A stretch of DNA of 64,000 nt from Halopseudomonas pelagia (GTDB taxonomy: Bacteria > Pseudomonadota > Gammaproteobacteria > Pseudomonadales > Pseudomonadaceae). Shown piece after piece: positions 20,695 to 33,052 of this stretch. The translations under genes and the position numbers were made by a program. A model generated the notes under the pieces. It was not told where the DNA came from. It saw only the letters and a list, made by a program, of their open reading frames with translations, and did no database searches. The stretch lies in assembly GCF_009497895.1 (NCBI RefSeq), contig NZ_CP033116.1, positions 4,216,001 to 4,280,000 of the forward strand, in the 5' to 3' direction. Numbering within the stretch: position 1 is the stretch's first letter; each line of letters opens with the position of its first letter.

Positions 20695-21496
20695 TCAGCT
20701 CGTAGGCCTCCTGAATAAGGTGGATGCGTTCGCCGGCCAGCCCGGGGTCGCGCTCACTGCCGCCACGGGCAATCAGTTTGTCCGGATGATGCCGGCTAAG
20801 CTGCCGCCTGTAGGCGCGCTTGATCTGCTCAGGCGGCGCATCCAGCCCGACTTCCAACAGGCTGGCGGCTTCCTTTAAACGGTCTCGATTAGCCACCGGT
20901 GCACTGCCCACGCCGGACTGGCTGCCAGCTCCAGCTGACCCGGAATCACCGCGAGAATAGCCCCGTTGGTGCCGTTGATGCATACGCTGCTGCTCTGCCC
21001 GACCCATTCCGGCCTGGCCACCCCACTCATGCAGCAGCGCCCGCTCGTGCGGCCCGAGCACGCCATCGGCCAACGCCATCCGCCAGCAGCAGTCAAGCAG
21101 CTCGGCGATCCGGGCGGGCTCACGCTTGAGCAGTCGCCGCACCAGCGGCGTCAGCCGCTTGCTCGGCAACTTGCCCTGGTTGAACCACTGCATGGCTTGC
21201 AAGCGCGCAGCTTCATCAAACCGGTATTGCTGCATCAAGTCACGAGCCAACTGCAGATGCGCAGGCAAGACTCGGCCGTCAGCCTTGGCTAGCCGGCCCA
21301 GGCAAAGAAACAGCACCTGTTCGAAACTTGCTTCCCTGCCCAGCAACTCGCGGCAGCGCCTCGGCAGATCACTCCAGCGCTGCAACTGCCAATGACGATC
21401 CAGCGCGTGCCCCAGTACAGCGCCAAAAATGCCGCCAGGTACGCCGCCAATGCTACCGCCCAGCGCCGCGCCGATTACCGTCACCGGCCAAAGCAC
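20669..21496 (-). CDS. djlA: Membrane-anchored DnaJ-like co-chaperone DjlA
   Basis: A 275-residue protein: an N-terminal glycine-rich membrane segment (VIGAALGGSIGGVPGGIFGAVLGHALD), a TerB-like helical domain (about 45-180), a flexible Gly/Ser linker, and a C-terminal J domain with the HPD motif (SRHHPDKLIARG) that stimulates DnaK. The topology matches E. coli DjlA. The start is a GTG five bases after the murU stop with GGGAG upstream. It ends in overlap with the convergent DUF3530 gene. Confidence 0.92.
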   Translation of the reverse strand: MLWPVTVIGAALGGSIGGVPGGIFGAVLGHALDRHWQLQRWSDLPRRCRELLGREASFEQVLFLCLGRLAKADGRVLPAHLQLARDLMQQYRFDEAARLQAMQWFNQGKLPSKRLTPLVRRLLKREPARIAELLDCCWRMALADGVLGPHERALLHEWGGQAGMGRAEQQRMHQRHQRGYSRGDSGSAGAGSQSGVGSAPVANRDRLKEAASLLEVGLDAPPEQIKRAYRRQLSRHHPDKLIARGGSERDPGLAGERIHLIQEAYELIKRYRGFR

Positions 21497-21501
21497 AGGC
21501 G

Positions 21502-23192
<1,691 letters not shown>

Positions 23193-23330
23193 CCCATTCA
23201 GACGGACGCTGGCTCTGGCGTCCTACAATGCTTTATTATCCCCTATCTTGCTGATTACTCGCAGCATGCATATAGCATTCTTCTCGCACAAGCGTTGCGC
23301 GCACCGACTGGAAGCCCGGACAAACATACA

Positions 23331-26009
23331 ATGGCCTACCGCACACCACCGTTTCGCCCTACCTTTCCCATGTTGCTGGTCAGTGGCTTGCTGTTAGCCC
23401 AGCCCTTGAGCAGCGTGGCCGCCAATCAGGTTGAATGCCGCGCCAGCAGCAGCGGCGCTGGCTGGGATTGCTCCCCGCTATCCGCCCCGGCGGCGTTACC
23501 GCCCCGGCCGGCTCAGGCAGTGCAGCCAGCGCCGCGCGCGACAGAACCCGCGCCAGTCGAAGCGCCTGAAAGCGCCACCGCGGCGACCCCTGCCAGCCGC
23601 CCTGCTGTAACGGGTGACTACAGCGAGCTGGACTGGGTTCCCCGCGAGCAGCTCAGCAGCGAACAGCAGGCAGCCATCGCGCCCTATTGCGGCGGCATGT
23701 ATGTGGAGCCCGAACGCGAAGGCCGCGATAACGAAACGCCCTTTAATGAGCTGCCCGTTTCCGCTGCTGCGGACTCCAGCAGTTTTGAGCAAGGCAGTCA
23801 GACCGGCACGCTGGAAGGTGACGTCCTGTTGCAACAGGGCCGCCTGCAGGCTCAGTCGAATCAGGCCAGCTTTGATCAAGCCAATAATCTGATCGTGCTG
23901 GATGGTAATGTCCGCCTGCGCGACCAGGGAGTGCTGGTTCTGGGCGACAGCGCACGGATGCAGATCGACACCGGCGAAACCCGCATCGACCAAGTGCGTT
24001 ACGTCGTGCATGAATCACGTGCGCGGGGCACTGCGACCAAGCTGATGCGCCGTGACGACGCAGTGATCGTCATGACCGACGGGACTTACACCACCTGCGA
24101 GCCTGGCGAAAACACCTGGGCATTGCACAGCAAAGACATCGAGCTGAATCGCGAAGAGGGTTGGGGCGAGGCCAAGCACGTCACCTTGCGCGTCAAGGAC
24201 GTACCGGTGTTTTATACGCCCTGGATGAATTTCCCACTGGATGATCGCCGCAAATCAGGCCTGTTGACTCCAAGCTTTGCCTCCAGCACCGATAGCGGCT
24301 CGGAGCTGACCGTACCTTACTATTTCAATCTCGCGCCCAATTACGACGCTACTTTGTATCCACGCTTCATGAGCAAGCGCGGTCTGCTGATGGAGGGTGA
24401 AGCCCGACATATGAACGAGCAGAGCCAGTCACAGATCAACGCCGCCTACCTTGATGACAGCGAGTTTGGCGATACGCGCTGGATGTACCAGCTGCGACAT
24501 GACAACCTGCTTGCACCACGCTGGAGAGCCAATGTCGATTACAGCGACATCAGCGATCCCTTCTATTTCCAGCACCTCAACTCATCGCTGGAGTCGCGGC
24601 CGGACACCTACGTCAATCAGCGTGTCAGCAGCACCTACGCGGGCAATACCTGGCGCTTTGAGGCCGCGGTGCATAGCTACGAGCTGGCTGATATTACCTC
24701 AGTCACGCCCTATGACCGGCTGCCCCAGCTACGTCTTGATGGCGCCAACCGCATAGCTGGCACTGGCCTAAGGTTCAACTATCGCACCGAGTACAGCTAC
24801 TTTGACCGTGATCTGAACAGCGGTTTACTCTCGGGCCGCGACGGCGTTCAGTTTGATGACGCCAATATTGGCATCCGCGAACCCGACGAAAGCCTTGTTG
24901 GCTTGCAGCGGGCCACCGGTAGCCGAGTAGTAGCAGCGCCTGCACTTGAATACCCGATGACCACCAGCTGGGGCTTCCTGACTCCCACCGTAAAGGCGGT
25001 TATGACTCAGTATGACCTCGACTTCGATGATAGAAATGACGGTTTTGACTACGCCGGCGCTGAAACAACCCCAGGCAACGTCACGCCTCTTGCGAGCCTG
25101 GATGGCGGTTTGTATTTCGATCGGCAAGCAAATTGGTTCGGCCAGACATTCAGGCAGACGTTTGAACCTCGGGCTTACTATCTCTATGCACCCTATCGCG
25201 ACCAGAGCGACCAGCCTCTGTTTGACACAAACGAGTTTGCCTTCAGCTACAGTTCGCTTTTCCGCGACAACCGCTTCAGTGGCAGCGACCGTATAAGTGA
25301 CGCCAATCAATTCACCCTGGGTGCCACCAGCAGATTTCTTGATGACGCTGGGCGCGAGCGAATCCGCGGCAGCCTGGGCCAGATCTTTTACTTGAGTGAT
25401 CGCGATGTCGCGCTGCTACCCGATGGCGCCGGCGCGACTACCGATCCAACGCAATCAACATCCGCTTACGCTGGCGAGTTCATGTACCAGATGAGTGATG
25501 CATGGCGCTTCCGCAGCGATGTCATCTGGAATCCGGATAACAACAACGAGGACGCCGGTAGCGCGATCTTCAACTATCAGCCAGAGCCCCGCAAAATCAT
25601 CAATGCGGGTTACCGGTTCCGAAACAACATCAATACCTTCGATGCCCTGTCTGGTACCTTCAGGCGCAATGCCAACGACCGTATCGATCAGTCAGACTTG
25701 TCGACGATATGGCCAATCAACAATCAGTGGAGCGTTATTGCTCGCTGGCAGCACGACTTCACTCGTGACCGAACCCTGGAAGCATTCGGTGGTCTGGAGT
25801 ACGACAGCTGCTGCTATAAGGTCCGTGTCATCAACCGGTACTGGGTAGACTACGACGAATATGAGACGGTGACTGACGATTCAAGCAACCGTGGCATTTT
25901 CATTCAGATCGTGCTCAAGGGATTGGGCAATGTCACCGGCAACCGTGTCGAAAGCCTGTTCGATCAAGGCATCCCTGGTTACAGAGAGCGTGAAAACAAT
26001 GGTTTTTAA
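23331..26009 (+). CDS. lptD: LPS assembly outer-membrane protein LptD
   Basis: Beta-barrel that, plugged by LptE, inserts lipopolysaccharide into the outer leaflet. From ATG 23331 the 892-residue protein has a signal peptide ending SSVAA, a long Pro/Ala-rich N-terminal region, an LptA-like domain (GTLEGDVLLQQGRL through MQIDTGETR), and a large barrel. Cysteines lie near the mature N-terminus (VECRASS...WDCS), at TTCEPG and at DSCCYKV near the C-terminus, placed for the inter-domain disulfides of the family. The frame extends 64 codons upstream across the amgK promoter; that part is rejected. surA overlaps its end. Confidence 0.96.
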   Translation: MAYRTPPFRPTFPMLLVSGLLLAQPLSSVAANQVECRASSSGAGWDCSPLSAPAALPPRPAQAVQPAPRATEPAPVEAPESATAATPASRPAVTGDYSELDWVPREQLSSEQQAAIAPYCGGMYVEPEREGRDNETPFNELPVSAAADSSSFEQGSQTGTLEGDVLLQQGRLQAQSNQASFDQANNLIVLDGNVRLRDQGVLVLGDSARMQIDTGETRIDQVRYVVHESRARGTATKLMRRDDAVIVMTDGTYTTCEPGENTWALHSKDIELNREEGWGEAKHVTLRVKDVPVFYTPWMNFPLDDRRKSGLLTPSFASSTDSGSELTVPYYFNLAPNYDATLYPRFMSKRGLLMEGEARHMNEQSQSQINAAYLDDSEFGDTRWMYQLRHDNLLAPRWRANVDYSDISDPFYFQHLNSSLESRPDTYVNQRVSSTYAGNTWRFEAAVHSYELADITSVTPYDRLPQLRLDGANRIAGTGLRFNYRTEYSYFDRDLNSGLLSGRDGVQFDDANIGIREPDESLVGLQRATGSRVVAAPALEYPMTTSWGFLTPTVKAVMTQYDLDFDDRNDGFDYAGAETTPGNVTPLASLDGGLYFDRQANWFGQTFRQTFEPRAYYLYAPYRDQSDQPLFDTNEFAFSYSSLFRDNRFSGSDRISDANQFTLGATSRFLDDAGRERIRGSLGQIFYLSDRDVALLPDGAGATTDPTQSTSAYAGEFMYQMSDAWRFRSDVIWNPDNNNEDAGSAIFNYQPEPRKIINAGYRFRNNINTFDALSGTFRRNANDRIDQSDLSTIWPINNQWSVIARWQHDFTRDRTLEAFGGLEYDSCCYKVRVINRYWVDYDEYETVTDDSSNRGIFIQIVLKGLGNVTGNRVESLFDQGIPGYRERENNGF

Positions 26010-27303
26010 GGTAAAAGTTTTTAAGTTATATCCCGCTTTACTCAGTCTGTGCGCAGGCTTGATTTTCAGCACCGGACTGCATGCCCAAGTGGTACCACTG
26101 GACCGGGTCGCGGCCATCGTCGACAACGACGTGGTCATGGCCAGCCAGCTGGATCAACGTATGCAGGAATTGCAACGTCAGCTGCGCGAGCGCGGCACCC
26201 AACTGCCGCCTGACGACGTTCTGCGCCAACAGGTGCTTGATCGCCTGGTGGTCGAAAGCATCCAGCTACAAATGGGCGAGCGTGCCGGCATTCGTATCGA
26301 CGACGCCACGCTGAACCAGACCATGGAGCAGCTGGCCCAGCGCAACAATGTCACCACCGAGCAGTTCCGCGCTGCACTAGAGCGTGATGGCATCAGCTAT
26401 GACCAGGCGCGTGAACAGATTCGTCGCGAAATGATCATCAACCGGGTGCGTCAGCGCCGCGTCGCGGAGCGTATCCAGGTCTCCGATCAGGAAGTGCGCA
26501 ACTTCCTCGACTCGGAAATGGGTCGCCTGGAAACGGCAGAAGAGTACCGCCTGGCGATGATTGTGCTGCCTATCCCGGAAAGCGCGAGCCCGGATGAGGT
26601 CCGCGCCATTGGTGAGACCGCCAACGATATCTACCAAGAGCTGAACGCTGGAGCTGATTTCACCAATCTGGCGGTCGCCCGCTCCCGCGGCGATACGGCA
26701 CTGGAAGGCGGCGAGCTTGGCTGGCGCCGCAGCGCGCAGTTGCCCGGCCCGTTCGCTAGCGCCGTAGCGGCGCTGGACACCGGCGAAGTGACCCAACCGC
26801 TGCGCTCGCCTGCGGGCTTCCATATTCTCAAGTTGCTCGAGACTCGGGGCGGTGAAGGTCAGATGGTAGAAGAATTTCACGTTCGCCATATCCTGATCAA
26901 GCCCAGCGAAATTCGCACCGAGGAGGAAGCTGCGCAGCTGATTCAGCGCATTTACGAGCGCATCCGCAATGGCGAGTCGTTCGCCACTCTGGCCAGCGCA
27001 TTTTCCGAAGACCCAGGCTCCGCCTTGAACGGTGGATCGCTGGACTGGGTTATGCCCGACAGCATGGTGCCCGAGTTCCGCGAGGTCATGACCGAGATCA
27101 GCGAAAATACCGTTTCCGCACCCTTTCAGTCTGAATTCGGCTGGCACATCCTGGAAGTCCAGGGTCGTCGCAACGTCGATATGACCTCGGAGATGCGTGA
27201 ACAGCAGGCGATGAGCTTGTTGCGCAATCGCAAATACGAGCAGGAACTGCAGACCTGGCTGCTGGAAATTCGTGACGAAGCCTATGTCGAGATCAAGATA
27301 TAG
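25999..27303 (+). CDS. surA: Periplasmic peptidyl-prolyl isomerase and chaperone SurA
   Basis: Chaperone for outer-membrane proteins in transit to the BAM complex. From ATG 25999 the 434 residues comprise a signal peptide ([19 protein letters not shown]...HA), the N-terminal chaperone domain ([16 protein letters not shown]), and two parvulin domains (about 180-275 with [13 protein letters not shown] and 290-385 with [11 protein letters not shown] and GGSLDWV). The start overlaps the lptD stop by 11 bases, suggesting coupling. Confidence 0.96.
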   Translation: MVFKVKVFKLYPALLSLCAGLIFSTGLHAQVVPLDRVAAIVDNDVVMASQLDQRMQELQRQLRERGTQLPPDDVLRQQVLDRLVVESIQLQMGERAGIRIDDATLNQTMEQLAQRNNVTTEQFRAALERDGISYDQAREQIRREMIINRVRQRRVAERIQVSDQEVRNFLDSEMGRLETAEEYRLAMIVLPIPESASPDEVRAIGETANDIYQELNAGADFTNLAVARSRGDTALEGGELGWRRSAQLPGPFASAVAALDTGEVTQPLRSPAGFHILKLLETRGGEGQMVEEFHVRHILIKPSEIRTEEEAAQLIQRIYERIRNGESFATLASAFSEDPGSALNGGSLDWVMPDSMVPEFREVMTEISENTVSAPFQSEFGWHILEVQGRRNVDMTSEMREQQAMSLLRNRKYEQELQTWLLEIRDEAYVEIKI

Positions 27304-28295
27304 TGTCTTGCAAAACCATCGCCCTGACCGCCGGCGAGCCGGCGGGCATTGGCCCGGATTTGTGTCTGATGCTTGCGATGCAACCCTGCAAGCACCAGCG
27401 GGTAGTCATCGCTGACCCCGACCTGCTGAACGCACGCGCCCGCTTGCTGGGCCTTGACATTGAACTAAGCGTTTTTGACCCATCCACCACCCCAACGGCC
27501 CAGGTCGCTGGCCAGCTGAGTGTTCTGCCCGTAAAGCTGGCCGCTCCGTGCCAACCGGGAGTGCTCGATCCAGCCAACGCTCACTACGTGCTGGATACCC
27601 TGCGCCTGGCGGGCCACGGGTGTGAGGCAGGGCATTTTGCCGCCGTCGTTACCGCCCCGGTGCATAAAGGCATTATCAATGACGCCGGCATCCGCTTCTC
27701 GGGGCATACCGAGTTTTTTGCCGAACTTACCGGTACGCCGCTGGTGGTGATGATGCTCGCCTGTCCCGGTCTGCGAGTGGCACTGGTGACGACGCATCTG
27801 CCGCTGCGCGCTGTCGCGGACGCTATTACTCAGCCACTGCTCGAACAGATCATCCGCATACTGCACCAGGATCTGCAGCAGAAATTCGCCATCGCCGCGC
27901 CGCGTATTCTGGTCTGCGGCCTTAATCCCCACGCGGGTGAAGGCGGGCATATGGGTAGCGAGGAAATCGATGTCATAAACCCTGTGCTGGAGCGGCTACG
28001 AGCTGAAGGCATGCACCTTCAGGGACCCTTGCCAGCCGACACGCTGTTTACCCCCAAACATCTGGATCAGGCCGATGCGGTGCTCGCCATGTATCACGAT
28101 CAGGGGCTGCCTGTGCTCAAGCACAAGGGCTTCGGCAATGCCGTCAATATCACCCTGGGCCTGCCGATCATCCGTACCTCGGTAGACCACGGTACTGCGC
28201 TGGATCTTGCCGGCGGCGGTAAAGCCGATGTCGGTAGCCTGAATGTTGCATTAAACACCGCCATCGACATGATCGACGCCACGGAGTCAGTATGA
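27303..28295 (+). CDS. pdxA: 4-hydroxythreonine-4-phosphate dehydrogenase
   Basis: Oxidises 4-phosphohydroxy-L-threonine in the DXP-dependent pathway to pyridoxal phosphate. The 330 residues start [16 protein letters not shown] and show [21 protein letters not shown] and [15 protein letters not shown], which contain the metal-binding histidines. The start is a GTG that shares one base with the surA stop (TAGTG). rsmA follows with an ATGA overlap. Confidence 0.96.
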   Translation: MSCKTIALTAGEPAGIGPDLCLMLAMQPCKHQRVVIADPDLLNARARLLGLDIELSVFDPSTTPTAQVAGQLSVLPVKLAAPCQPGVLDPANAHYVLDTLRLAGHGCEAGHFAAVVTAPVHKGIINDAGIRFSGHTEFFAELTGTPLVVMMLACPGLRVALVTTHLPLRAVADAITQPLLEQIIRILHQDLQQKFAIAAPRILVCGLNPHAGEGGHMGSEEIDVINPVLERLRAEGMHLQGPLPADTLFTPKHLDQADAVLAMYHDQGLPVLKHKGFGNAVNITLGLPIIRTSVDHGTALDLAGGGKADVGSLNVALNTAIDMIDATESV

Positions 28296-29098
28296 ATCAG
28301 TTTGCCCCGCACCGGGCGCGCAAGCGTTTTGGCCAGAATTTCCTGCATGACGCCGGGGTGATCAACCGTATCTTGCGTGCCGTGAGCCCCAAGGAGGGGC
28401 AGCGTCTGGTCGAAATCGGGCCAGGTCAGGGCGCTATTACCGAAGGCTTGTTAGCCAGTGGCGCGCAACTGGATGTGGTCGAACTCGATCATGACCTGCA
28501 TCCGTTGCTCTTGGCCCGTTTTGGCGCCAGCCCCCAGTTCACCCTGCACAAGGGCGATGCGCTGAAGTTCGACTTCCGGGCGCTGGCAGAAACGGGGCAA
28601 AAGCTGCGTATTGTCGGCAACCTTCCGTATAACATTTCAACGCCGTTGATGTTTCACCTGATTGCCCAATCCGACTGCGTCGCCGATATGCACTTCATGC
28701 TGCAGAAAGAAGTGGTCCAGCGCCTGGCCGCAGGGGCCGGCATGAATCATTACGGCCGTCTGGGCATCATGGTGCAGTATCACTGCCAGGTAGAGCACCT
28801 GTTCGATGTCGGTTCCGGCGCGTTCAGCCCGGCGCCAAAAGTCGACTCGGCTATCGTTCGCCTGACGCCGCATGCAGAACTGCCGCACCCGGCTGATGAT
28901 GTCGGCATGCTTGAGCTGGTCGTTCGCGAGGCGTTCAATCAGCGCCGCAAAACCCTGCGCAATACACTCAAATCCTTGATCGATGCTGAAAGCATTGAGG
29001 CTGAAGGCATAGACCCGACCCTGCGACCGGAACAAATAGACTTGGCCGGCTTCGTGCGTCTGGCCAATCGGTTAGCCAGAGACAGGACTACCCAATGA
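28292..29098 (+). CDS. rsmA: 16S rRNA dimethyladenosine transferase RsmA (KsgA)
   Basis: Dimethylates two adjacent adenines in the 3' hairpin of 16S rRNA during 30S maturation. The 268 residues show [12 protein letters not shown], the SAM-binding [11 protein letters not shown], the catalytic NLPYNIS and the C-terminal [12 protein letters not shown]. It is coupled to pdxA and apaG by ATGA overlaps. Confidence 0.97.
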   Translation: MNQFAPHRARKRFGQNFLHDAGVINRILRAVSPKEGQRLVEIGPGQGAITEGLLASGAQLDVVELDHDLHPLLLARFGASPQFTLHKGDALKFDFRALAETGQKLRIVGNLPYNISTPLMFHLIAQSDCVADMHFMLQKEVVQRLAAGAGMNHYGRLGIMVQYHCQVEHLFDVGSGAFSPAPKVDSAIVRLTPHAELPHPADDVGMLELVVREAFNQRRKTLRNTLKSLIDAESIEAEGIDPTLRPEQIDLAGFVRLANRLARDRTTQ

Positions 29099-29478
29099 GC
29101 ACCCACACCGCTTACGCCATCGAGATTAAAGTCGAGAGTCGCTACCTGCGCGAGCAATCCGACCCCAGTGCCAGCCGTTATGCATTCGCCTATACGATCC
29201 ACATCAAGAATACGGGCGCCATCGCGGCGCAATTGATTGATCGGCATTGGAAGATCATTGACGGCAATGGCGAGCTCAAGGAAGTACAGGGCCCCGGTGT
29301 AGTAGGCGAACAGCCTCTACTGGAACCCGGCGCCAGCTTCACCTATACCAGCGGCTGCCTACTGGAAACCCCGATCGGCACCATGGAGGGCAGCTATGGC
29401 ATGCGTGCCCAAGACGGTCACACCTTTGCCGCGCCCATCGCGCTGTTCCGCCTGGCCAAACCCAACGCCCTGAACTGA
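29095..29478 (+). CDS. apaG: ApaG family protein
   Basis: A 127-residue single-domain protein with an immunoglobulin-like beta fold. The family motifs IKNTGAIAAQLIDRHW, GVVGEQPLLEPGASFTYTSG and GTMEGSYGM are present. The cellular role is not settled; in enterobacteria it lies in the same operon as apaH. It overlaps rsmA by four bases and precedes apaH by 39 bases. Confidence 0.95.
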   Translation: MSTHTAYAIEIKVESRYLREQSDPSASRYAFAYTIHIKNTGAIAAQLIDRHWKIIDGNGELKEVQGPGVVGEQPLLEPGASFTYTSGCLLETPIGTMEGSYGMRAQDGHTFAAPIALFRLAKPNALN

Positions 29479-29517
29479 CTCAGATACTGCTAAAGCCACC
29501 GTCCACAAGGCCACGCT

Positions 29518-30336
29518 ATGACTACCTACGCCGTTGGCGACATTCAGGGTTGCTTGAAGCCCCTTAAATGCCTTCTCGACGAGGTCGCATTCAATCGCTC
29601 CTGCGACGTGCTCTGGTCGGTCGGCGATCTGGTCAATCGCGGTCCGGATTCGCTCGACACCCTGCGTTTTATCGATAGCCTGGGCAGCGCCTGTATTGCC
29701 GTGCTGGGTAATCACGATCTGCATCTGCTGGCGGCCAGCCGCGACGCCAGCCGCCTGCGTAAATCCGACACCCTGTTGCCGATTCTCAAGGCCGATGACC
29801 GTGAGCAGTTGCTAACCAGCTTGCGTCGGCGCCCCTTGGCGCATTGGGATGAGCGTATGGGTGTGCTGATGACGCACGCCGGACTACCTCCCACCTGGAC
29901 CGTCAAGCAAACGCTCAAACGTGCTGCCGAGGTCGAAGAGGTATTGCGCTGTGACGAGCGTCTGCCACTGTTCCTGGATGAAATGTACGGCAACGAGCCT
30001 GACCGCTGGAAGCCCTCGCTTACCGGCCCGGCCCGCCTGCGCTGCATAACCAACTATCTGACTCGCATGCGCTTTTGCAAGGCCGATGGCACTCTGGATC
30101 TGAAAACCAAGGAAGGCGTCGGCGCCGCGCCCAAAGGCTTCGCACCCTGGTTCACCTATCCCCGACGCGATCCCCAGACCCAGGTGGTATTCGGTCACTG
30201 GGCCGCGTTGGAGGCAAAAACCGGCGTAGCGGGTATTCACGCGCTGGACAGCGGCTGCGTCTGGGGCAACAGTATGACCTTGATGAATGTGGATACCGGT
30301 GAGCGTCACCAGTGCAGTTGTGGAGAACCAACATGA
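29518..30336 (+). CDS. apaH: Symmetrical bis(5'-nucleosyl)-tetraphosphatase
   Basis: Hydrolyses Ap4A to two ADP and also removes Np4 caps from RNA. The 272-residue calcineurin-like phosphoesterase has [36 protein letters not shown] and FGHWAALE, the complete metal-binding set. glpE starts inside its stop codon. Confidence 0.97.
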   Translation: MTTYAVGDIQGCLKPLKCLLDEVAFNRSCDVLWSVGDLVNRGPDSLDTLRFIDSLGSACIAVLGNHDLHLLAASRDASRLRKSDTLLPILKADDREQLLTSLRRRPLAHWDERMGVLMTHAGLPPTWTVKQTLKRAAEVEEVLRCDERLPLFLDEMYGNEPDRWKPSLTGPARLRCITNYLTRMRFCKADGTLDLKTKEGVGAAPKGFAPWFTYPRRDPQTQVVFGHWAALEAKTGVAGIHALDSGCVWGNSMTLMNVDTGERHQCSCGEPT

Positions 30337-30653
30337 GCGAGTTTCAACGTATCAGCCCCGAACAGGCCAGCCAGCTGCTGGAGCAGGGCGCAGCATTGGT
30401 CGATATCCGCGATCCACAGAGCTACGCCCAGGGCCATATCAGCGACGCCGTGCGTCTGGATAACGACAGCCTGCCCGCTTACGTCGCCACTGCCGACAAG
30501 CAAGCCCCGCTGATAGTCTGCTGCTACCATGGCAATTCGAGCCAGCCAGCCGCGGCCTATCTAGCCAGCCTGGGCTTCGAGCAGGTCTACAGCCTGGACG
30601 GTGGCTTCGAATTATGGCGCGCGCAGTATCCAGGCAATATCAGCAGCAGCTGA
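30333..30653 (+). CDS. glpE: Thiosulfate sulfurtransferase GlpE
   Basis: Single-domain rhodanese that moves sulfane sulfur from thiosulfate to cyanide or thiols. From ATG 30333 it has 106 residues with the active-site loop [12 protein letters not shown] and the domain signature [16 protein letters not shown]...AVRLD. The ATG overlaps the apaH stop as ATGA, so it ends the lptD-surA-pdxA-rsmA-apaG-apaH-glpE run. Confidence 0.94.
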   Translation: MSEFQRISPEQASQLLEQGAALVDIRDPQSYAQGHISDAVRLDNDSLPAYVATADKQAPLIVCCYHGNSSQPAAAYLASLGFEQVYSLDGGFELWRAQYPGNISSS

Positions 30654-30982
30654 CAATTCACTGACAAATACCCGGCAATATTATTTTCCCGCATTTTTTT
30701 CCGAACGGTTGTGCCAGTACCGGCTAAACGTTCTATTCTGTAGCTGAGGCATTCATTACATGAAAGCCGGTCTGCCGGCTTCCGATAAAACGGGAGCCTG
30801 CCGGACCCCGCCGGGGAGCCATATCCTGCCCGTTGGACGGTTCGACAGACTCCCCGCCATGCCTGCGCGCGTTGGTACTGGGGGATTATTGCATCAAGGA
30901 AATGCTGTCGCCCTTTAACGGCCGTCAGGCTGGCCTATGGCCGGAAGTCGCAGACCTCATTCAGGTATCAGAGAGGTCAGTC
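30654..30982 (+). promoter_or_regulatory. Promoter and long leader of prkA-yeaH-spoVR
   Basis: About 330 bases without a gene. A possible promoter reads TTGTGC, 17 bases, TCTATTCT; the CTATTCT part also resembles a RpoS-type -10. Downstream are the hairpin AAGCCGG/CCGGCTT (30764-30781) and a GC-rich CCGGACCCCGCCGGGG segment, so the transcript would carry a structured leader of about 240 bases. An open frame runs through the second half into prkA but is not supported as coding. Confidence 0.4.
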
Positions 30983-32905
30983 ATGAGCATATTCAGTCAT
31001 TTCCAGAACCGTTTTGAAACCACCCGGCAGGAAGAGTACAGCCTGCAAGAGTATCTCGACCTCTGCAAAACCGATCCGCTGACCTACGCTACCGGCGCAG
31101 AGCGCCTGCTTCGCGCCATTGGTGAGCCGGAGCAGGTTGACACCTCGATGGACCCGCGACTTTCCCGCATCTTTTCCAACAAGGTCATCAAGCGCTACCC
31201 GGCCTTTGCCGACTTCCACGGCATGGAAGATGCGATAGAACATATCGTCTCCTTTTTCCGCCATGCTGCCCAAGGGCTGGAGGAGCGCAAACAGATTCTT
31301 TACCTGCTCGGCCCGGTGGGTGGCGGTAAGTCTTCACTGGCAGAAAAACTCAAATCGCTGATGCAGCAGGTACCCTTTTATGCGATCAAGGGCTCCCCGG
31401 TGTTCGAGTCGCCCCTGGGTTTGTTCAGTCCTGAGGAAGACGGCGCCATCCTCGAAGAGGATTTCGGCATCCCGCGGCGTTATATCAACAGCATCATGTC
31501 GCCATGGGCGGTAAAGCGCCTGCATGAGTTCAATGGCGACATCAGCCAGTTCAGAGTGGTGAAGCTCTATCCTTCGATTCTTCAGCAGATCGCTATTGCC
31601 AAGACCGAGCCGGGTGACGAGAACAACCAGGACATTTCCGCCCTGGTGGGCAAGGTGGATATTCGCAAACTGGAAGAGTTTCCGCAGAACGATCCCGATG
31701 CCTACAGCTATTCTGGCGCGCTATGCCGCGCTAACCAGGGCTTGATGGAATTTGTGGAGATGTTCAAAGCGCCAATCAAGGTATTGCACCCGCTGCTGAC
31801 GGCGACCCAGGAAGGCAACTACAACAGCACTGAGGGTCTCGGTGCGATTCCTTTCAATGGCGTTATCCTGGCGCACTCCAACGAGTCAGAGTGGCATACC
31901 TTTCGCAACAACAAGAACAACGAAGCTTTCATTGACCGTATCTACATCGTCAAGGTGCCCTACTGCGTGCGCGTGACGGACGAGATCCAGATCTATCAGA
32001 AGCTGCTGACCAGCAGCTCGCTGGCCCACGCCCATTGCGCCCCCGATACGCTGAAAATGCTCGCGCAGTTCACTGTGCTGTCACGCCTCAAGGAACCGGA
32101 AAACTCCAACGTCTACTCGAAGATGCGGATTTACGACGGTGAGAACCTCAAGGACACCGACCCCAAAGCCAAGTCAATCCAGGAATACCGTGACGCCGCT
32201 GGTGTGGATGAGGGCATGAACGGCCTGTCGACCCGCTTTGCCTTCAAGATCCTGTCGAAGGTCTTCAACTACGACAACAGCGAGGTCGCGGCCAACCCGG
32301 TGCACCTGCTGTATGTGCTCGAACAGCAGATTGAACAGGAGCAATTCGCCAACGATGTCAGCGAGCGTTACCTGCGCTTTATCAAGGAGTACCTGGCGCC
32401 GCGCTATGTCGACTTTATCGGCAAGGAAATCCAGACCGCCTATCTGGAGTCTTACAGCGAGTACGGGCAAAACATCTTTGATCGCTATGTGATGTACGCC
32501 GATTTCTGGATTCAGGATCAGGAGTACCGCGACCCGGACACCGGTGAGATTCTCAACCGTGTGGCGCTGAACGAGGAGCTGGAAAAGATCGAGAAGCCCG
32601 CCGGCATCAGCAACCCCAAGGACTTCCGTAACGAAATAGTCAACTTCATGCTCCGCGCCCGGGCGCAGAACAATGGCAAGAATCCATCCTGGTTGTCCTA
32701 CGAAAAACTGCGGATGGTGATCGAGAAGAAGATGTTCTCCAATACCGAGGATCTGCTCCCGGTCATCAGCTTCAATGCCAAGGCGTCCAAGGAAGATCAG
32801 AAGAAACACGGCGACTTCGTCAGCCGCATGATCGAACGTGGCTACACCGAAAAACAGGTACGTCTGCTTTCGGAATGGTATCTGCGCGTACGTAAGGCCC
32901 AGTAG
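30983..32905 (+). CDS. prkA: PrkA/YeaG family serine protein kinase
   Basis: AAA+ ATPase fused to a C-terminal kinase-like domain; in E. coli YeaG acts in stationary phase and nitrogen stress. The 640 residues have Walker A LGPVGGGKSSLAEKL near residue 115 and the PrkA family C-terminus. The ATG at 30983 begins MSIFSHFQNRFE as in the family, with GAGG upstream; 50 further codons in frame are rejected. It forms the conserved trio with yeaH and spoVR. Confidence 0.95.
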   Translation: MSIFSHFQNRFETTRQEEYSLQEYLDLCKTDPLTYATGAERLLRAIGEPEQVDTSMDPRLSRIFSNKVIKRYPAFADFHGMEDAIEHIVSFFRHAAQGLEERKQILYLLGPVGGGKSSLAEKLKSLMQQVPFYAIKGSPVFESPLGLFSPEEDGAILEEDFGIPRRYINSIMSPWAVKRLHEFNGDISQFRVVKLYPSILQQIAIAKTEPGDENNQDISALVGKVDIRKLEEFPQNDPDAYSYSGALCRANQGLMEFVEMFKAPIKVLHPLLTATQEGNYNSTEGLGAIPFNGVILAHSNESEWHTFRNNKNNEAFIDRIYIVKVPYCVRVTDEIQIYQKLLTSSSLAHAHCAPDTLKMLAQFTVLSRLKEPENSNVYSKMRIYDGENLKDTDPKAKSIQEYRDAAGVDEGMNGLSTRFAFKILSKVFNYDNSEVAANPVHLLYVLEQQIEQEQFANDVSERYLRFIKEYLAPRYVDFIGKEIQTAYLESYSEYGQNIFDRYVMYADFWIQDQEYRDPDTGEILNRVALNEELEKIEKPAGISNPKDFRNEIVNFMLRARAQNNGKNPSWLSYEKLRMVIEKKMFSNTEDLLPVISFNAKASKEDQKKHGDFVSRMIERGYTEKQVRLLSEWYLRVRKAQ

Positions 32906-32925
32906 CGACGAACCGCTACTGGGCA

Positions 32926-33052
32926 GCCTCAAGCCATAAGTTTCAAGCGGCAAGAGGACACCCCATGAGCGCGGACCAGACGCTAAGGTTTGATTCAGCA
33001 CGGCCAGCTTCAAGCTTGTGGCTTATCGCTTGCAGCTGGCCCCGGAGGGGCC
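32926..33052. repeat. Dispersed AAGC-rich intergenic repeat, copy 2
   Basis: Between prkA and yeaH. Left part: GCCTCAAGCCATAAGTTTCA then AGCGGCAAG. Right part: CCAGCTTCAAGCTTGTGGCT then TATCGCTTGCAGCTGG. The halves are roughly inverted, so an imperfect hairpin is possible. The yeaH ribosome binding site GGAGGGG abuts its right end. Confidence 0.55.

Noticed and set aside
30864..30890. Possible sigma-54 promoter (TGGTAC ... TTGCAT)
   Set aside because: The GG and GC elements are not ten bases apart, so spacing does not fit.
30833..30982. 50-codon in-frame extension of prkA
   Set aside because: The family start MSIFSHF has its own GAGG site at 30983, and the upstream codons overlap hairpin sequence with no similarity to PrkA proteins.
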